Below the pieces are notes generated by a model that was given only the letters and a program-made list of their open reading frames with translations, had not been told where the DNA came from and searched no databases. Shown here piece after piece: positions 8,019 through 16,552 of a stretch of 64,000 nucleotides of DNA. Numbering within the stretch: the stretch's first letter is position 1; the number at the start of each line of letters is the position of its first letter. The DNA is from Nocardia caishijiensis NBRC 108228 (GTDB taxonomy: Bacteria > Actinomycetota > Actinomycetes > Mycobacteriales > Mycobacteriaceae), in the NCBI RefSeq assembly GCF_001612825.1, contig NZ_BDBE01000028.1, positions 1 through 64,000 on the forward strand, read 5' to 3'. The position numbers and the translations under genes were made by a program.

Positions 8019-8918
8019 CTACGCGAAAACCTCCGCCAACGAACCGGCGGTCAACACCCGCCTGACCCACACGTGAAGTTCATCGGCATCAGCCGCCCGA
8101 ACCCGCTCGGACACAGCGCTCGACAACGGACCGAACTTGACAGTCAGCTGCTCGACCAACGTCTCAGCGCGACCCTCGACACGCCCACGCGCTTTGCCAC
8201 GTGCTTCGCCACGTGCTTCCAGCCGTTCCGCTGTGGTCATCACAACTTCCTTCGCTCGAGGGCCGAGACGTTCGGTCAACGGCTGTAACTCGGTGACGCT
8301 CACATCGCTGACGATGAAGAGGTACGTCACCAAGATGTCGAACTCGCGGGCGCCCGAGGGGCCGTCCAACAGGGCTCGTAGCTCATCGACCACCTCCATG
8401 ATATCCGAGGCGATGTGCGGATTACTCGGTCCGATTTTGTGCATGATCAGCATCAATTTCGTCGCGGGGGTCAACGGCCGCGCACGCAATGCCGCGAGGT
8501 CAAGCGGGGCCACATCGTCGAGCAGAAACTCGAACTTCGGCAGATAGCGAGACAGCAGTGCACACGCGGAGTCGTCGAGATCGATCAGGTCACCGAGCTG
8601 TGTTGGCGCCGTCCACCGCAAGCCAGTGTGCGTGCTGTGCACAACCATCGGTAGGACAGCGGGCAGTACCTGCGACGTCGGGTGCTCGTCCAGGTGTCGA
8701 CGCCAGATGTTGACCACATAGCCGAGCATCCGGAACGCCATCAGCTGGTCACTGCAGGACTGGTGCTCGATCAGCATGTAGAGGTAGGCGCCACGGCCGT
8801 CGATCGTGGTGCGGTAGAGGACATCGCTGTAGGATTCGACGGCTTCTTTGTCATAGCTGAAAGCTACCGCTGAAGCCAGGCGGGTTACGAATCGGATGGT
8901 GTTGCGGCGGAACAACAC
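8019..8918 (-). CDS. Rpn-family recombination-promoting nuclease / putative transposase, 5'-shortened
   Basis: The 299-residue protein matches the Rpn (PD-(D/E)XK, YhgA-like) family: YSDVLYRT and LYMLIEHQS supply the catalytic D and E-x-Q, followed by MAFRMLGYVVNIW. A C-terminal tail is rich in GEARGKARGRVEGRAE repeats, typical of the family. Usual members begin with about 50-60 more residues (an NPHD-x-LFK-like segment) before the SDLLY motif. Here those are replaced by an unrelated hydrophobic stretch, so the gene is probably 5'-truncated. It lies next to the sdhB duplication, a spot prone to rearrangement. Activity uncertain. Confidence 0.75.
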   Translation of the reverse strand: MLFRRNTIRFVTRLASAVAFSYDKEAVESYSDVLYRTTIDGRGAYLYMLIEHQSCSDQLMAFRMLGYVVNIWRRHLDEHPTSQVLPAVLPMVVHSTHTGLRWTAPTQLGDLIDLDDSACALLSRYLPKFEFLLDDVAPLDLAALRARPLTPATKLMLIMHKIGPSNPHIASDIMEVVDELRALLDGPSGAREFDILVTYLFIVSDVSVTELQPLTERLGPRAKEVVMTTAERLEARGEARGKARGRVEGRAETLVEQLTVKFGPLSSAVSERVRAADADELHVWVRRVLTAGSLAEVFA

Positions 8919-8965
8919 TGACTACTGTCCGAACGGAAACGAGCGAGGCTTCCCTCGTTGACCGC

Positions 8966-8985
8966 CCCTTGCATCGAAGCAAGGG
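8966..8985 (-). terminator. Small hairpin downstream of the DHFR-like gene
   Basis: CCCTTGC and GCAAGGG form a 7-bp stem with a 6-nt loop, 19 nt past the stop of the DHFR-like gene. It is a plausible weak terminator without a T tract. Confidence 0.45.
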
Positions 8986-9004
8986 CGACAGTGCCGCTAC
9001 GGCG

Positions 9005-9613
9005 TTACCGGCCCTCAGGGAGATGGGCTTTGGCATCCTCGTAGGACCCACTGGGTGCGGTGTCGTCTTTGGTGTAGACCAGGTGCAGTACCCCGGTCTC
9101 GAAGGTTTCCGAGGAGAGCAGGCGGAGGGGGATCGTTGTTCCGTCCTCGAACAGCCGGTCCCCTTTGCCGACAGCGATCGGGTGCACCAGGAGGTGCAGC
9201 TCGTCCAGGAGTCCCGCTGCCAGGAGTTGGCGGACCACCGAGACCGAGCCGCTGATGGCGATGTCTCCGCCGGTGCCCTTTCTCAGCTCGGCCGCGGCGG
9301 CGGTCAGCTCGCCGTCGAGTCGTTCGGAGTTGCGCCACGGGAAGTCGGGGTTCTGATGGGTGACCACGAGCTTGCGGGCGTCGCCCAGTTTCTTCGCGAA
9401 CCCGGCGTCGGGGCCGCCGTCGGCTTCGCGGCCGGGCCAGGCGTCGGCGAAGCCGTCGTAGGTCACCCGGCCGAGGAGCAGGGTGTCGGCGCTGCCGAGT
9501 TGGGCGTCGACCGCGGCGCCCATGGCGTCGTCGAAGTAGGGGAAATGCCAGTCCTGCGGGTCGGCGACCACGCCGTCGAGGGACATGAACAGGCCGGCGG
9601 TGATCTTCCTCAT
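9005..9613 (-). CDS. Dihydrofolate reductase-family protein (RibD C-terminal-like)
   Basis: A 202-residue oxidoreductase of the DHFR/RibD C-terminal fold. It begins MRKITAGLFMSLDGVVADPQ, has the NADPH-site-like LLLGRVTYDGF and ends with the GDIAISGSVSVVRQLL and LLVHPIAVGKGDRLF blocks typical of this group. These proteins are not folA and their substrates are mostly unknown. AGGAGA lies a few nt before the ATG. It is divergent from a DoxX gene across a 148-bp region with repeated ATAG/CTAT elements, so both genes are probably controlled together. Confidence 0.85.
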   Translation of the reverse strand: MRKITAGLFMSLDGVVADPQDWHFPYFDDAMGAAVDAQLGSADTLLLGRVTYDGFADAWPGREADGGPDAGFAKKLGDARKLVVTHQNPDFPWRNSERLDGELTAAAAELRKGTGGDIAISGSVSVVRQLLAAGLLDELHLLVHPIAVGKGDRLFEDGTTIPLRLLSSETFETGVLHLVYTKDDTAPSGSYEDAKAHLPEGR

Positions 9614-9695
9614 CGGGACTTCTCCTCTGTGCGGTGGGTACGTCGATTACTACGACGGTGCGCGGCCGCCGAACTCATCGCGACGGCGAGCACAC

Positions 9696-9751
9696 TTGAC
9701 GAACTAGTAGATAGCGCTACTATCCATAATAGACAGTGCAACTATCTACTA
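9696..9751 (+). promoter_or_regulatory. Promoter and nested operators between DHFR-like and DoxX genes
   Basis: TTGACG (9696-9701) with TACTAT (9718-9723) forms a plausible promoter for the DoxX gene. TAGTAGATAG (9705-9714) is repeated in inverted form as CTATCTACTA (9742-9751). Inside lie two smaller dyads, ATAG-N5-CTAT (9711-9723) and ATAG-N9-CTAT (9729-9745). This is the layout of a repressor with two operators, and the TetR gene beyond the DoxX gene is the obvious candidate. Confidence 0.65.
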
Positions 9752-9761
9752 CGGAGTCGCC

Positions 9762-10259
9762 GTGATCGTCATCGTTCTTCTCGCCTCGCTGCTCGGCTTC
9801 CGCGCGCTGGGAGCGCTCGGCATCGGCCGGTTCGCCTCCTGGTCCGCGTCCGCCGCACACGCACTGGCCGTGATGCTGGTGATGACGGGCAGTGCGCACT
9901 TCATGCCGTCGAGTGTCACCGTGATGCCCAACCACGAGGATCTGGTGGCGATGGTGCCGCCGTTCATCCCGTTCCCCGGATTCGTGGTGCTGCTCACCGG
10001 GGTGATCGAACTACTCGCCGCCCTCGGCCTGGTCCTCACCCGCACACGCCGGATCTCCGGCTTGGCACTGGTGCCGCTGTTCGTACTTCTCCTGCCCGCC
10101 AACATCTACGCGGCCATCGAGAATGTCGCGTTCGGGGGCGAATCCGCGTCGCCGCTGTGGCAGCGCATTCCGGAACAGCTGCTGTACATCGCCTTCGCGA
10201 TCTGGGCGACGGGTGCCTTGGCTCCGGCCGCACGAGATCGCGTATCGGCTACTCGCTGA
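9762..10259 (+). CDS. DoxX-like membrane protein
   Basis: A 165-residue integral membrane protein with four hydrophobic helices and the DoxX-family features GSAHFMPSSV and PPFIPFPGFVVLLTGVIELLAALGL. Family members accompany oxidoreductases and thiol stress systems, but the activity is not established. GTG start with CGGAG about 5 nt upstream. It ends directly against the convergent TetR gene with no gap. Confidence 0.82.
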   Translation: MIVIVLLASLLGFRALGALGIGRFASWSASAAHALAVMLVMTGSAHFMPSSVTVMPNHEDLVAMVPPFIPFPGFVVLLTGVIELLAALGLVLTRTRRISGLALVPLFVLLLPANIYAAIENVAFGGESASPLWQRIPEQLLYIAFAIWATGALAPAARDRVSATR

Positions 10260-10973
10260 CTAGGCGAAACCCGTGGTGCGGGCCAGGTCGGCGAGCATGG
10301 TGTCGAACATGACCTCCGGGTTCGTGAGCGGGATCGGGTAGTTGCCGAAGACCTCGAGGGTGACGTGGCCGAACAGGCGAACCCAGGTCTGCACCATCAC
10401 GTAGGTCACGCCGAGATCCAGCTTCTCGGCGGGGAACTTCTGGCCCGAATCCGAGAGCATGGCGAGTAGTTCGGTCTGAAAGTCGATCAGGTCGTCGCGG
10501 AGTTCGAGCGGAATGGATTCACTTGGCGGAGTGGCGATCTCGAAACTGGCCAGCAGCCTGCCCGCCGCGGCGAGGAAGATCCGACCGAAGGGTTCACCGA
10601 AGCGGGGCAGCATGGTGCGGCTCGCGGTCGGCGAGGCGAACACCAGGGTGAACTCCCTTGGGTTGGCCAGCGCCCACCGCCGGAATCCCCGGCAGATCGC
10701 GAGGAACTGCACCGCACCGTCGTCGGGCAGATCGGCGATGCCCGCCGACAGGAACTCGGCCAGGTCGGCACAGAATTCCACGCGCAACCGCTCGATCAGC
10801 TCGTCGCGTGAGTCGTAGTGCCGGTACAGCGCGGGCGCGGTGACGCCGAGTTCGCGGGCGATGGCCCGCAGGGTGACCGCCTCCGGCCCGTGCGCGGCCA
10901 ACAGCGCCCGCGCGACCCGCCGGATATCGGCATCGGCCACGACGGGCGCCCGGCCGCGTGCCTTGGCCGTCAA
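10260..10973 (-). CDS. TetR-family transcriptional regulator
   Basis: A 237-residue regulator from a TTG start preceded by a G-rich ribosome site. The DNA-binding part is ADIRRVARALLAAHGPEAVTL then RAIARELGVTAPALYRHYDS (about residues 15-60). A ligand/dimer domain with the WHG-type pattern (AICRGFRRWALANPREFTLVF) follows. The frame is open further upstream, but those codons overlap the cytochrome P450 end and look non-coding, so TTG 10973 was chosen. It may control the DHFR/DoxX pair or the P450 gene 28 nt upstream. Confidence 0.82.
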   Translation of the reverse strand: MTAKARGRAPVVADADIRRVARALLAAHGPEAVTLRAIARELGVTAPALYRHYDSRDELIERLRVEFCADLAEFLSAGIADLPDDGAVQFLAICRGFRRWALANPREFTLVFASPTASRTMLPRFGEPFGRIFLAAAGRLLASFEIATPPSESIPLELRDDLIDFQTELLAMLSDSGQKFPAEKLDLGVTYVMVQTWVRLFGHVTLEVFGNYPIPLTNPEVMFDTMLADLARTTGFA

Positions 10974-11001
10974 CCGCCCACCCCCTCGCTGCTGTTCGGG
11001 C

Positions 11002-12231
11002 TCAAGAGTATTCGACTTCCCACCGCTTGATGCCGTTGAGCCAGCCGCTGCGCAAGCGCACCGGTTCGGCGACCTCGCGCAGGTTCGGCATCGCGTCGGC
11101 AATGGCATTGAACATCAGGTCGATCTCCAACCGGGCGAGATTCGCACCGACGCAGTAGTGCGTTCCGGTGCCACCGAAACCGACGTGCGGGTTGGGGTTG
11201 CGCAACACGTCGAATCGGAACGGGTCGGTGAAGGCGTTCTCGTCGAAATTGGCCGAGCTGTAGAACAATCCGAGGCGCTGGCCCTTCTTGATCTGCTGCC
11301 CACCCAGTTCCAGGTCGCGGGTGGCGGTGCGCTGGAAGGCCGTCACGGGGGTGGCCCAACGGACGATCTCGTCGGGTGCGGTGCGCGGGCGCTGATCCTT
11401 GTAGAGCTCCCACTGCTCGGGGTTGTCGACGAAGGCCTTCATGCCGTGGGTGATCGAGTTGCGGGTGGTCTCGTTGCCCGCCACCGCCAGCAGGATGACG
11501 AAGAACGCGAACTCGTCGGAGCCGAGATGCTCGCCGTCGACATCGGCGTTCACCAGCTGGGTAACGATGTCGGAAGCCGGACATCCGCGCCGCTGCTCGG
11601 CCATGTTCCAGGCGTAGCCCATCACCTCGGCGGTGGCGGTGTGGTGGTTGCCCTCGAACTCCGGGTCGTCGTAGGAGATCATCTGGTTGGTCCAGTCGAA
11701 CAGCTTCATCCGGTCCTCCTGCGGCACGCCGAGCAGTTCGGCGATGGCCTGCAGCGGAAGTTCGCACGCCACCTGCTGCACGAAATCGCCGCGACCGGAC
11801 TTCTTGGCCTCCCAGACGATGCGTTCGGCTCGTTCGGTGAGCGCGGCGCGCAGGTTCTCCACCGCGCGCGGGGTGAAGCCCTTGGACACGATGCGCCGGA
11901 TCTTGGTGTGCTGCGGCGGATCCAGGTTCAGCATGAGCATGTTGGCGAGCATGTCGATCTGCTCGCGGGTGGTTTCCTCGTTGAACCGGATGATGGCGGT
12001 GTTCTCGTGGGAGGAGAAGTCCTCGGGGTTCTTCGAGATCTCCTTGATGTCGGCCAGCGTCGACACCACCCAGTAGCCGCCGTCGTCGAAGCCGCTGGCC
12101 CGGTCGGGCTGCGCGCACCACCAGACCGGCGCCGTGCGGCGCAGTTGCGCGAACTCCTGGATCGGCAGGCGTTGGGCGAGCAGATCTGGGTCGGTGAAAT
12201 CGAATCCCGCGGGGATATCGGTGCTGGTCAC
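11002..12231 (-). CDS. cyp125: Cytochrome P450, CYP125-type steroid C26-monooxygenase
   Basis: Hydroxylates the terminal methyl of the sterol side chain, which starts cholesterol side-chain breakdown in mycolic actinomycetes. In 409 residues the I-helix AGNETTRNSITHGMKAF, the ExxR motif in EIVRWATP and the heme loop FGGTGTHYCVGANLAR with its axial Cys are all present. The ending RLRSGWLNGIKRWEVEY is the CYP125 signature as I recall it from M. tuberculosis CYP125A1. GTG start with AAGGAG 5 nt upstream. It stands outside any sterol catabolic cluster in this window, followed by a TetR gene. Confidence 0.88.
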   Translation of the reverse strand: MTSTDIPAGFDFTDPDLLAQRLPIQEFAQLRRTAPVWWCAQPDRASGFDDGGYWVVSTLADIKEISKNPEDFSSHENTAIIRFNEETTREQIDMLANMLMLNLDPPQHTKIRRIVSKGFTPRAVENLRAALTERAERIVWEAKKSGRGDFVQQVACELPLQAIAELLGVPQEDRMKLFDWTNQMISYDDPEFEGNHHTATAEVMGYAWNMAEQRRGCPASDIVTQLVNADVDGEHLGSDEFAFFVILLAVAGNETTRNSITHGMKAFVDNPEQWELYKDQRPRTAPDEIVRWATPVTAFQRTATRDLELGGQQIKKGQRLGLFYSSANFDENAFTDPFRFDVLRNPNPHVGFGGTGTHYCVGANLARLEIDLMFNAIADAMPNLREVAEPVRLRSGWLNGIKRWEVEYS

Positions 12232-12399
12232 GGCGTCTCCTTCGGCTGACTCCAGAACGTGATGTAGAACACGTTCGGATCGATGAAACCACGCGGCCAC
12301 ACTTTGTGAACAGGTTTTAGTAATACCCGTTTATGAAACCCGCTCGGCAAGATGCCGCGAACCTGAGCGGGTGCGGGACAAGCTGGGCAAGATGGCGGC

Positions 12400-13293
12400 G
12401 TGGACTTGCCCTACCTGCGAGCCAACCCGCACCTGCTACCGACCTTTCTCGCGCATCAGCGCCTGCGCACCACCCCCGTCGGCGGTGGGTCGATCGCGGT
12501 GGCCGAACGTATCGGACTCGACGACGGCACCCAGCTGTTCCTCAAGACCTGGCCGGGCGGAATCTCGGCCGCACCGACCGGCGGCGCACCGACCGCCGCT
12601 CCGCAGGGATTCTTCGCGACCGAGGCGCGGGGGCTGCGCTGGCTCCGAGAAGCGGACGGTGTCCCGATCCCCGAGGTCTACGCCGTCAGCGACGACTTGC
12701 TGCTCATGGAATGGGTCGACCACGCCGAACCGTCCCCGGCGGCCGCCGAGCGATTCGGCGCGGGGCTGGCCCGCCTCCACGACGCGGGTGCGCCCGAATT
12801 CGGCACTCCTGGCCCCGGTTTCCTCGGAAACCTGCCGATGGACAACACTCCCGGCCAGGATTGGGCGAGCTGGTTTCACGAGCGCCGGATCATCCCGTTG
12901 CTGAAACTCGCCGTCGACGCCGGTGGACTCGACCCGGCCGACGCCACCGCCGTCGCATCGATCCGCGTCGAAGCGCCCGCCGAGCCGCCGTCTCGCATCC
13001 ACGGCGATCTCTGGCCCGGCAACATCCTCTGGAGCCAGTCCGAGACCCCGTGGCTGATCGACCCCGCCGCACACGGCGGCCATCGCGAAACCGACCTGGC
13101 CACCCTCCACCTCTTCGGCGGCGCGCCTCACCTGGCCCGAATCGTCGGCGCCTACAACGAAGTACACCCACTCGAGCCGGGTTGGCGGGAGCGCGTCCCC
13201 CTGCACCAACTTCCGCTGCTCCTGGCTCATGCCGCCCTCTTCGGCCGCTCGTATCGGACGGCCGTTCTCGATGCGGCGGCCCGGTATCGATAG
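12400..13293 (+). CDS. Fructosamine kinase-family protein
   Basis: A 297-residue aminoglycoside-phosphotransferase-fold kinase of the fructosamine/ketosamine-3-kinase family. Members phosphorylate sugar adducts on proteins or small amines and may repair glycated proteins. Features are the nucleotide-loop GGGSIAVAERI, the ATP lysine in LFLKTW, the catalytic loop SRIHGDLWPGNILW and the metal-binding D in LIDPAAHGG. GTG start at 12400; an ATG 8 nt earlier is in another frame. It is transcribed alone, divergent from the P450 gene. Confidence 0.83.
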   Translation: MDLPYLRANPHLLPTFLAHQRLRTTPVGGGSIAVAERIGLDDGTQLFLKTWPGGISAAPTGGAPTAAPQGFFATEARGLRWLREADGVPIPEVYAVSDDLLLMEWVDHAEPSPAAAERFGAGLARLHDAGAPEFGTPGPGFLGNLPMDNTPGQDWASWFHERRIIPLLKLAVDAGGLDPADATAVASIRVEAPAEPPSRIHGDLWPGNILWSQSETPWLIDPAAHGGHRETDLATLHLFGGAPHLARIVGAYNEVHPLEPGWRERVPLHQLPLLLAHAALFGRSYRTAVLDAAARYR

Positions 13294-13411
13294 GTCTCCC
13301 CGTACCAACAGGCACTGAATCGAGGCTTACAACTTTACGTTGCGTGTAACGATTTGATGTAAAGGCGCCCGACCGGTCGTCGCATAACTGGTCCTATGAC
13401 CAAACTGCCTC

Positions 13412-14371
13412 ATGCTCACACGATTGACGCTCGCCCTGGTCTGCGGCGCGGCCGCCCTCCTCCCCACCGCCGCACCCGCCGATGCCGCACCGAAGGCCGC
13501 TCCGAAGATCGCCTCCTACAACGTCTTCATGCTCCCCGAGGCCCTCTACCCGAACTGGGGTCAGGAGCAGCGCGCCGACCTCATCGCCCAGCAGAACGTC
13601 CTCGCCGGGCAGGACGTGGTGGTGCTCCAGGAGCTGTTCCACAACGAGGGCGGCGACAAGCTGCTGAGCAACCTGAAGCGCGACTTCCCGAATCAGACGC
13701 CGGTGGTCGGCCGAACCCGCTCCGGCTGGGACGCCACCCAGGGTTCGTACTCGGCGACCACACCCGAGGACGGTGGTGTCGCGATCGTCAGCCGGTGGCC
13801 GATCAGCCGCGAAGTCCAGTTCGTCTACAAGGACGCCTGTGGCACGGATTGGTTCTCCAACAAGGGTTTCGCGTACGTGAAGCTGGCCGCGCCGGGCGGA
13901 CCCGTGCACGTGATCGGCACCCACATGCAGTCCGAGGACGACGGCTGCGGCGCGGGGCAGCCCGCTCAGGTGCGAGCGAAGCAACGCGCGCAGATCAAGG
14001 CCTTCCTGGCCGCGGAGCGGATTCCCGCCGATGAGCCCGTCTACGTCGCGGGCGACATGAACGTGATCGAAGCCAGCCCCGAGTACGGCGCCATGCTCGC
14101 CGAACTCGGCGCGGTCGGCCCGCAGCACACCGGCCACACGTACTCCTGGGACTGCGCGGACAACTCCGTCTGCCTCGACCAGTACGGTCCCGAATACGCC
14201 TCGGAGCACCTCGACTACGTGCTCCCCCTCAACGGCCACCCGGCACCCGACCGCTACGTCAACGAAACCCGCCGCGCCAAGAGCCCCACCTGGGCCGTCA
14301 CCGCCGACGGCACCACGTACACCTACACCGACTACAGCGACCACTACCCGGTCTTCGGCTACACCGGCTGA
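13412..14371 (+). CDS. Secreted sphingomyelin phosphodiesterase (neutral sphingomyelinase C)
   Basis: A 319-residue exported enzyme of the Mg-dependent endonuclease/exonuclease/phosphatase fold. A signal peptide (MLTRLTLALVCGAAALLPTA..ADA) covers about the first 25 residues. The core has IASYNVFMLPE, VVVLQELF (metal-binding E), IGTHMQSED, VYVAGDMNV (D/N pair) and a final YSDHYPVFGY with the catalytic D-H. Two Cys pairs suggest disulphides. Bacterial homologues cleave sphingomyelin to ceramide and can supply nutrients or injure host membranes. Preceding bases hold a CTTTAC/GTAAAG dyad (13333-13364), a possible control site. Confidence 0.85.
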   Translation: MLTRLTLALVCGAAALLPTAAPADAAPKAAPKIASYNVFMLPEALYPNWGQEQRADLIAQQNVLAGQDVVVLQELFHNEGGDKLLSNLKRDFPNQTPVVGRTRSGWDATQGSYSATTPEDGGVAIVSRWPISREVQFVYKDACGTDWFSNKGFAYVKLAAPGGPVHVIGTHMQSEDDGCGAGQPAQVRAKQRAQIKAFLAAERIPADEPVYVAGDMNVIEASPEYGAMLAELGAVGPQHTGHTYSWDCADNSVCLDQYGPEYASEHLDYVLPLNGHPAPDRYVNETRRAKSPTWAVTADGTTYTYTDYSDHYPVFGYTG

Positions 14372-14408
14372 CGCGCCCCGAAAGGCTGTACGCCCGGAAA
14401 AGAAACTG

Positions 14409-15077
14409 TCACGGGTACGGTGCGGCCGTCGCCCAGTTCTCGCCCGCGATGACGACGTGGTCGAGGTAGCGGAGGCCGACGGTTGCGGCGGCCTGGGAGA
14501 GGAGGGTGCTGGCGCGGCGGTCGTCGGGGCTCGGGGTGGGGTCGCCGGAAGGGTGGTTGTGGACGACGGCGAAGGCTCGGCCGTCGTGGCGCAGGACGGT
14601 GTTGAGGATTTCGCGGACGGGGACGGCGACGTGGTCGATGGCGCCCTCGGCGACGAAAGCACGGTGGCGCAGACGGTTCTGGGTGTCGCAGATCAGGACG
14701 AGCAGGCGTTCCACCCTGGCACCGGCGAACAGTGGGACGGCCACGCGGGCGATGTCGTCGGGGGCGGTGAGCCTTGGGACCGGTTCGCTGGTCCTGGAGC
14801 GGGTGCCGAGGTGGAACGCGGCGATCACCGCGGCCGCCTTGGCCGGTCCGATTCCGACCCGCGACGACAACTCCTCGGGACGGGCGGCGGCGAGTTCGGC
14901 CAGGCCGCCGTATTCGGCCAGGAGATGACCGGCCAGCTCGAGTGCCGATTGCCCCCGGGTGCCCTGACCGATTAGCAGCGCGAGCAATTCGGTGTCGGTG
15001 AGCACGTGCGGGCCGAGCGCGAGCAAACGCTCACGTGGGCGCTGGGCGACGGGCAGATTCGCGATCGGTACCGACAC
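14409..15077 (-). CDS. radC: RadC-family JAMM/MPN protein
   Basis: 222 residues from a GTG preceded by GAGGGGG. The N-terminal half has helix-hairpin-helix motifs (SSRVGIGPAKAAAVIAAFHLG). The C-terminal JAB/MPN domain has the metal site HNHPSGDPTPSPDD plus an upstream E in REIL. Once thought a DNA-repair protein, the family has no proven role; metal-dependent protease or nuclease activity is possible. It is convergent with the sphingomyelinase gene and downstream of the small antitoxin-like gene on the same strand. Confidence 0.9.
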   Translation of the reverse strand: MSVPIANLPVAQRPRERLLALGPHVLTDTELLALLIGQGTRGQSALELAGHLLAEYGGLAELAAARPEELSSRVGIGPAKAAAVIAAFHLGTRSRTSEPVPRLTAPDDIARVAVPLFAGARVERLLVLICDTQNRLRHRAFVAEGAIDHVAVPVREILNTVLRHDGRAFAVVHNHPSGDPTPSPDDRRASTLLSQAAATVGLRYLDHVVIAGENWATAAPYP

Positions 15078-15137
15078 ATTTCCCCCTCGGTCATCGGTGA
15101 CGTGACCGATACTCGCAGAGGGCACCGACAGATTCGG

Positions 15138-15356
15138 CTACCGCTCAGCCACCACGGGCGAATCCGTATCGATGTCGTGGGGTTCCGTACTGAACACCGA
15201 GTCGGCCATCAGCCGTTCGAGATTGCGCAGCTGACGTTCGTGCACCACGATGCGCCGCAATGCCTCGTTCACGGTCGTGTTGCTGTCTGCCGTGCCCATG
15301 ATCTCGGCGGCGGCGGCGAGCAGTTCCTGGTCGAGATCTATCCGCAGGGTTCGCAA
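15138..15356 (-). CDS. Orphan VapB-type antitoxin (ribbon-helix-helix-like)
   Basis: A 72-residue protein starting at TTG 4 nt after a strong GAGGAGG. It begins LRTLRIDLDQELLAAAAEIMG and continues TTVNEALRRIVVHERQ, the pattern of VapB/DUF2191 antitoxins, with a charged toxin-binding tail. No VapC or other toxin gene adjoins: radC lies downstream and phhA diverges upstream. A perfect palindrome 20-33 nt upstream looks like its autoregulatory site. It may counter a toxin elsewhere or be a relic. Confidence 0.7.
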   Translation of the reverse strand: MRTLRIDLDQELLAAAAEIMGTADSNTTVNEALRRIVVHERQLRNLERLMADSVFSTEPHDIDTDSPVVAER

Positions 15357-15375
15357 AAATCCTCCTCGGGTACAA

Positions 15376-15389
15376 ACGCAATCTTGCGT
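15376..15389. promoter_or_regulatory. Palindromic operator ACGCAA-TC-TTGCGT
   Basis: A perfect 6-bp inverted repeat with a 2-bp centre, between the VapB-like gene and phhA and close to the VapB start. Small RHH antitoxins bind such sites. Two more TTGCG elements lie in the phhA promoter zone near 15460-15475. Confidence 0.5.
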
Positions 15390-15515
15390 GATGCGCGGTC
15401 GGCGCGTGCGCCGTTTCACCGCGTCGTTACCGAATTCGGGCGGGCGAACTGTGCAGTTTGCGTAGTTGCGCACCGGTGTGTTGTCGCGACGCGCCAGCGG
15501 TGCTTGCCTTGAGGC

Positions 15516-16412
15516 ATGTTCACCGAGGCCCAGCTGTATTCGCCGGTGACGCGCGAGAGCGACGGCGACGTCACGGTGCACCTGTGTGACGACCACCCCG
15601 GCATCAACGACGAGGACTACCGCGCAAGACGCAACGCCATCGCCGCGCTCGCCCTCGACTACCAGCCCGGCAACCCCGTCCCGCACATCGACTACACCGA
15701 CGATGAGCAACAGGTCTGGCGGATCGCCTCGGCCGAGTTGGCCCGCAAGCACGAGGCGTACGCCTGCCGTGAGGTGCGCGAAGCGGCCGCGCGGCTCGCC
15801 CTGCCGCACGAGCACATCCCCCAGCTCGACGAGGTCTCGCGGTACCTGCGTCCGCTCACCGGATTCCGGTATGTGCCCGCCGCCGGGCTGGTTCCACTGC
15901 GCGAGTTCTTCGGTTCGTTCGCGGACCGCACGTTCCACTCCACCCAGTACCTCCGTCACCATTCGGCGCCGCTGTACACACCGGAACCGGACGCGATCCA
16001 CGAGATCATCGGCCACGCCAATCAGCTGGCGAGCCCGCGCTTCGCGGGTCTGTACGAGACCGTCGGCGCCGCGGTCGCCCGGCTGGAAACCGATGTCGCG
16101 CTGAAGTTCCTCGCCGATGTGTTCTGGTTCTCGCTGGAATTCGGCGTGGTTCGCGAAGACGGTGAGATCCGTTGTTACGGCGCCGGTTTGCTGTCGTCGT
16201 ACGGCGAGATCGAGGAATTCCGGCAGGCGACGCTTCGCCCACTCGACGTGGCCCGAATGGGTACCATCAGCTACGACATCACCCATTACCAGCCGGTACT
16301 GTTCTGTGCCGATTCGGTGGATCAACTGGTGGACGTGCTCGGCGAATTCTTCGCGACCATGGACGACGACACTCCCGCTCGACTCGGCCGCAGCACCCAC
16401 TCGATCTCATAA
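15516..16412 (+). CDS. phhA: Phenylalanine 4-monooxygenase
   Basis: Hydroxylates phenylalanine to tyrosine using tetrahydropterin and non-heme iron. The 298-residue protein is the catalytic domain without an ACT regulatory part. Iron ligands are visible in DAIHEIIGHANQL (two His), with the third (Glu) in FWFSLEFGVV. LRPLTGFRYVPAAGLVPLREFF forms the pterin/substrate region. It stands alone, so phenylalanine use or tyrosine supply cannot be told apart from context. Confidence 0.93.
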   Translation: MFTEAQLYSPVTRESDGDVTVHLCDDHPGINDEDYRARRNAIAALALDYQPGNPVPHIDYTDDEQQVWRIASAELARKHEAYACREVREAAARLALPHEHIPQLDEVSRYLRPLTGFRYVPAAGLVPLREFFGSFADRTFHSTQYLRHHSAPLYTPEPDAIHEIIGHANQLASPRFAGLYETVGAAVARLETDVALKFLADVFWFSLEFGVVREDGEIRCYGAGLLSSYGEIEEFRQATLRPLDVARMGTISYDITHYQPVLFCADSVDQLVDVLGEFFATMDDDTPARLGRSTHSIS

Positions 16413-16552
16413 CCAGCTGGAAGCTGTTGGCGCAGAATACAGTTGGCAATTTCGCGCGTCCCACATGATGAGACCCAGTGGGCGCGCGCAAAGTCGCGGC
16501 GGTAGGTTCGACCCGTTCTTCAAGCTTTGCGAAAGGGTCGGGTAGACCGAAT

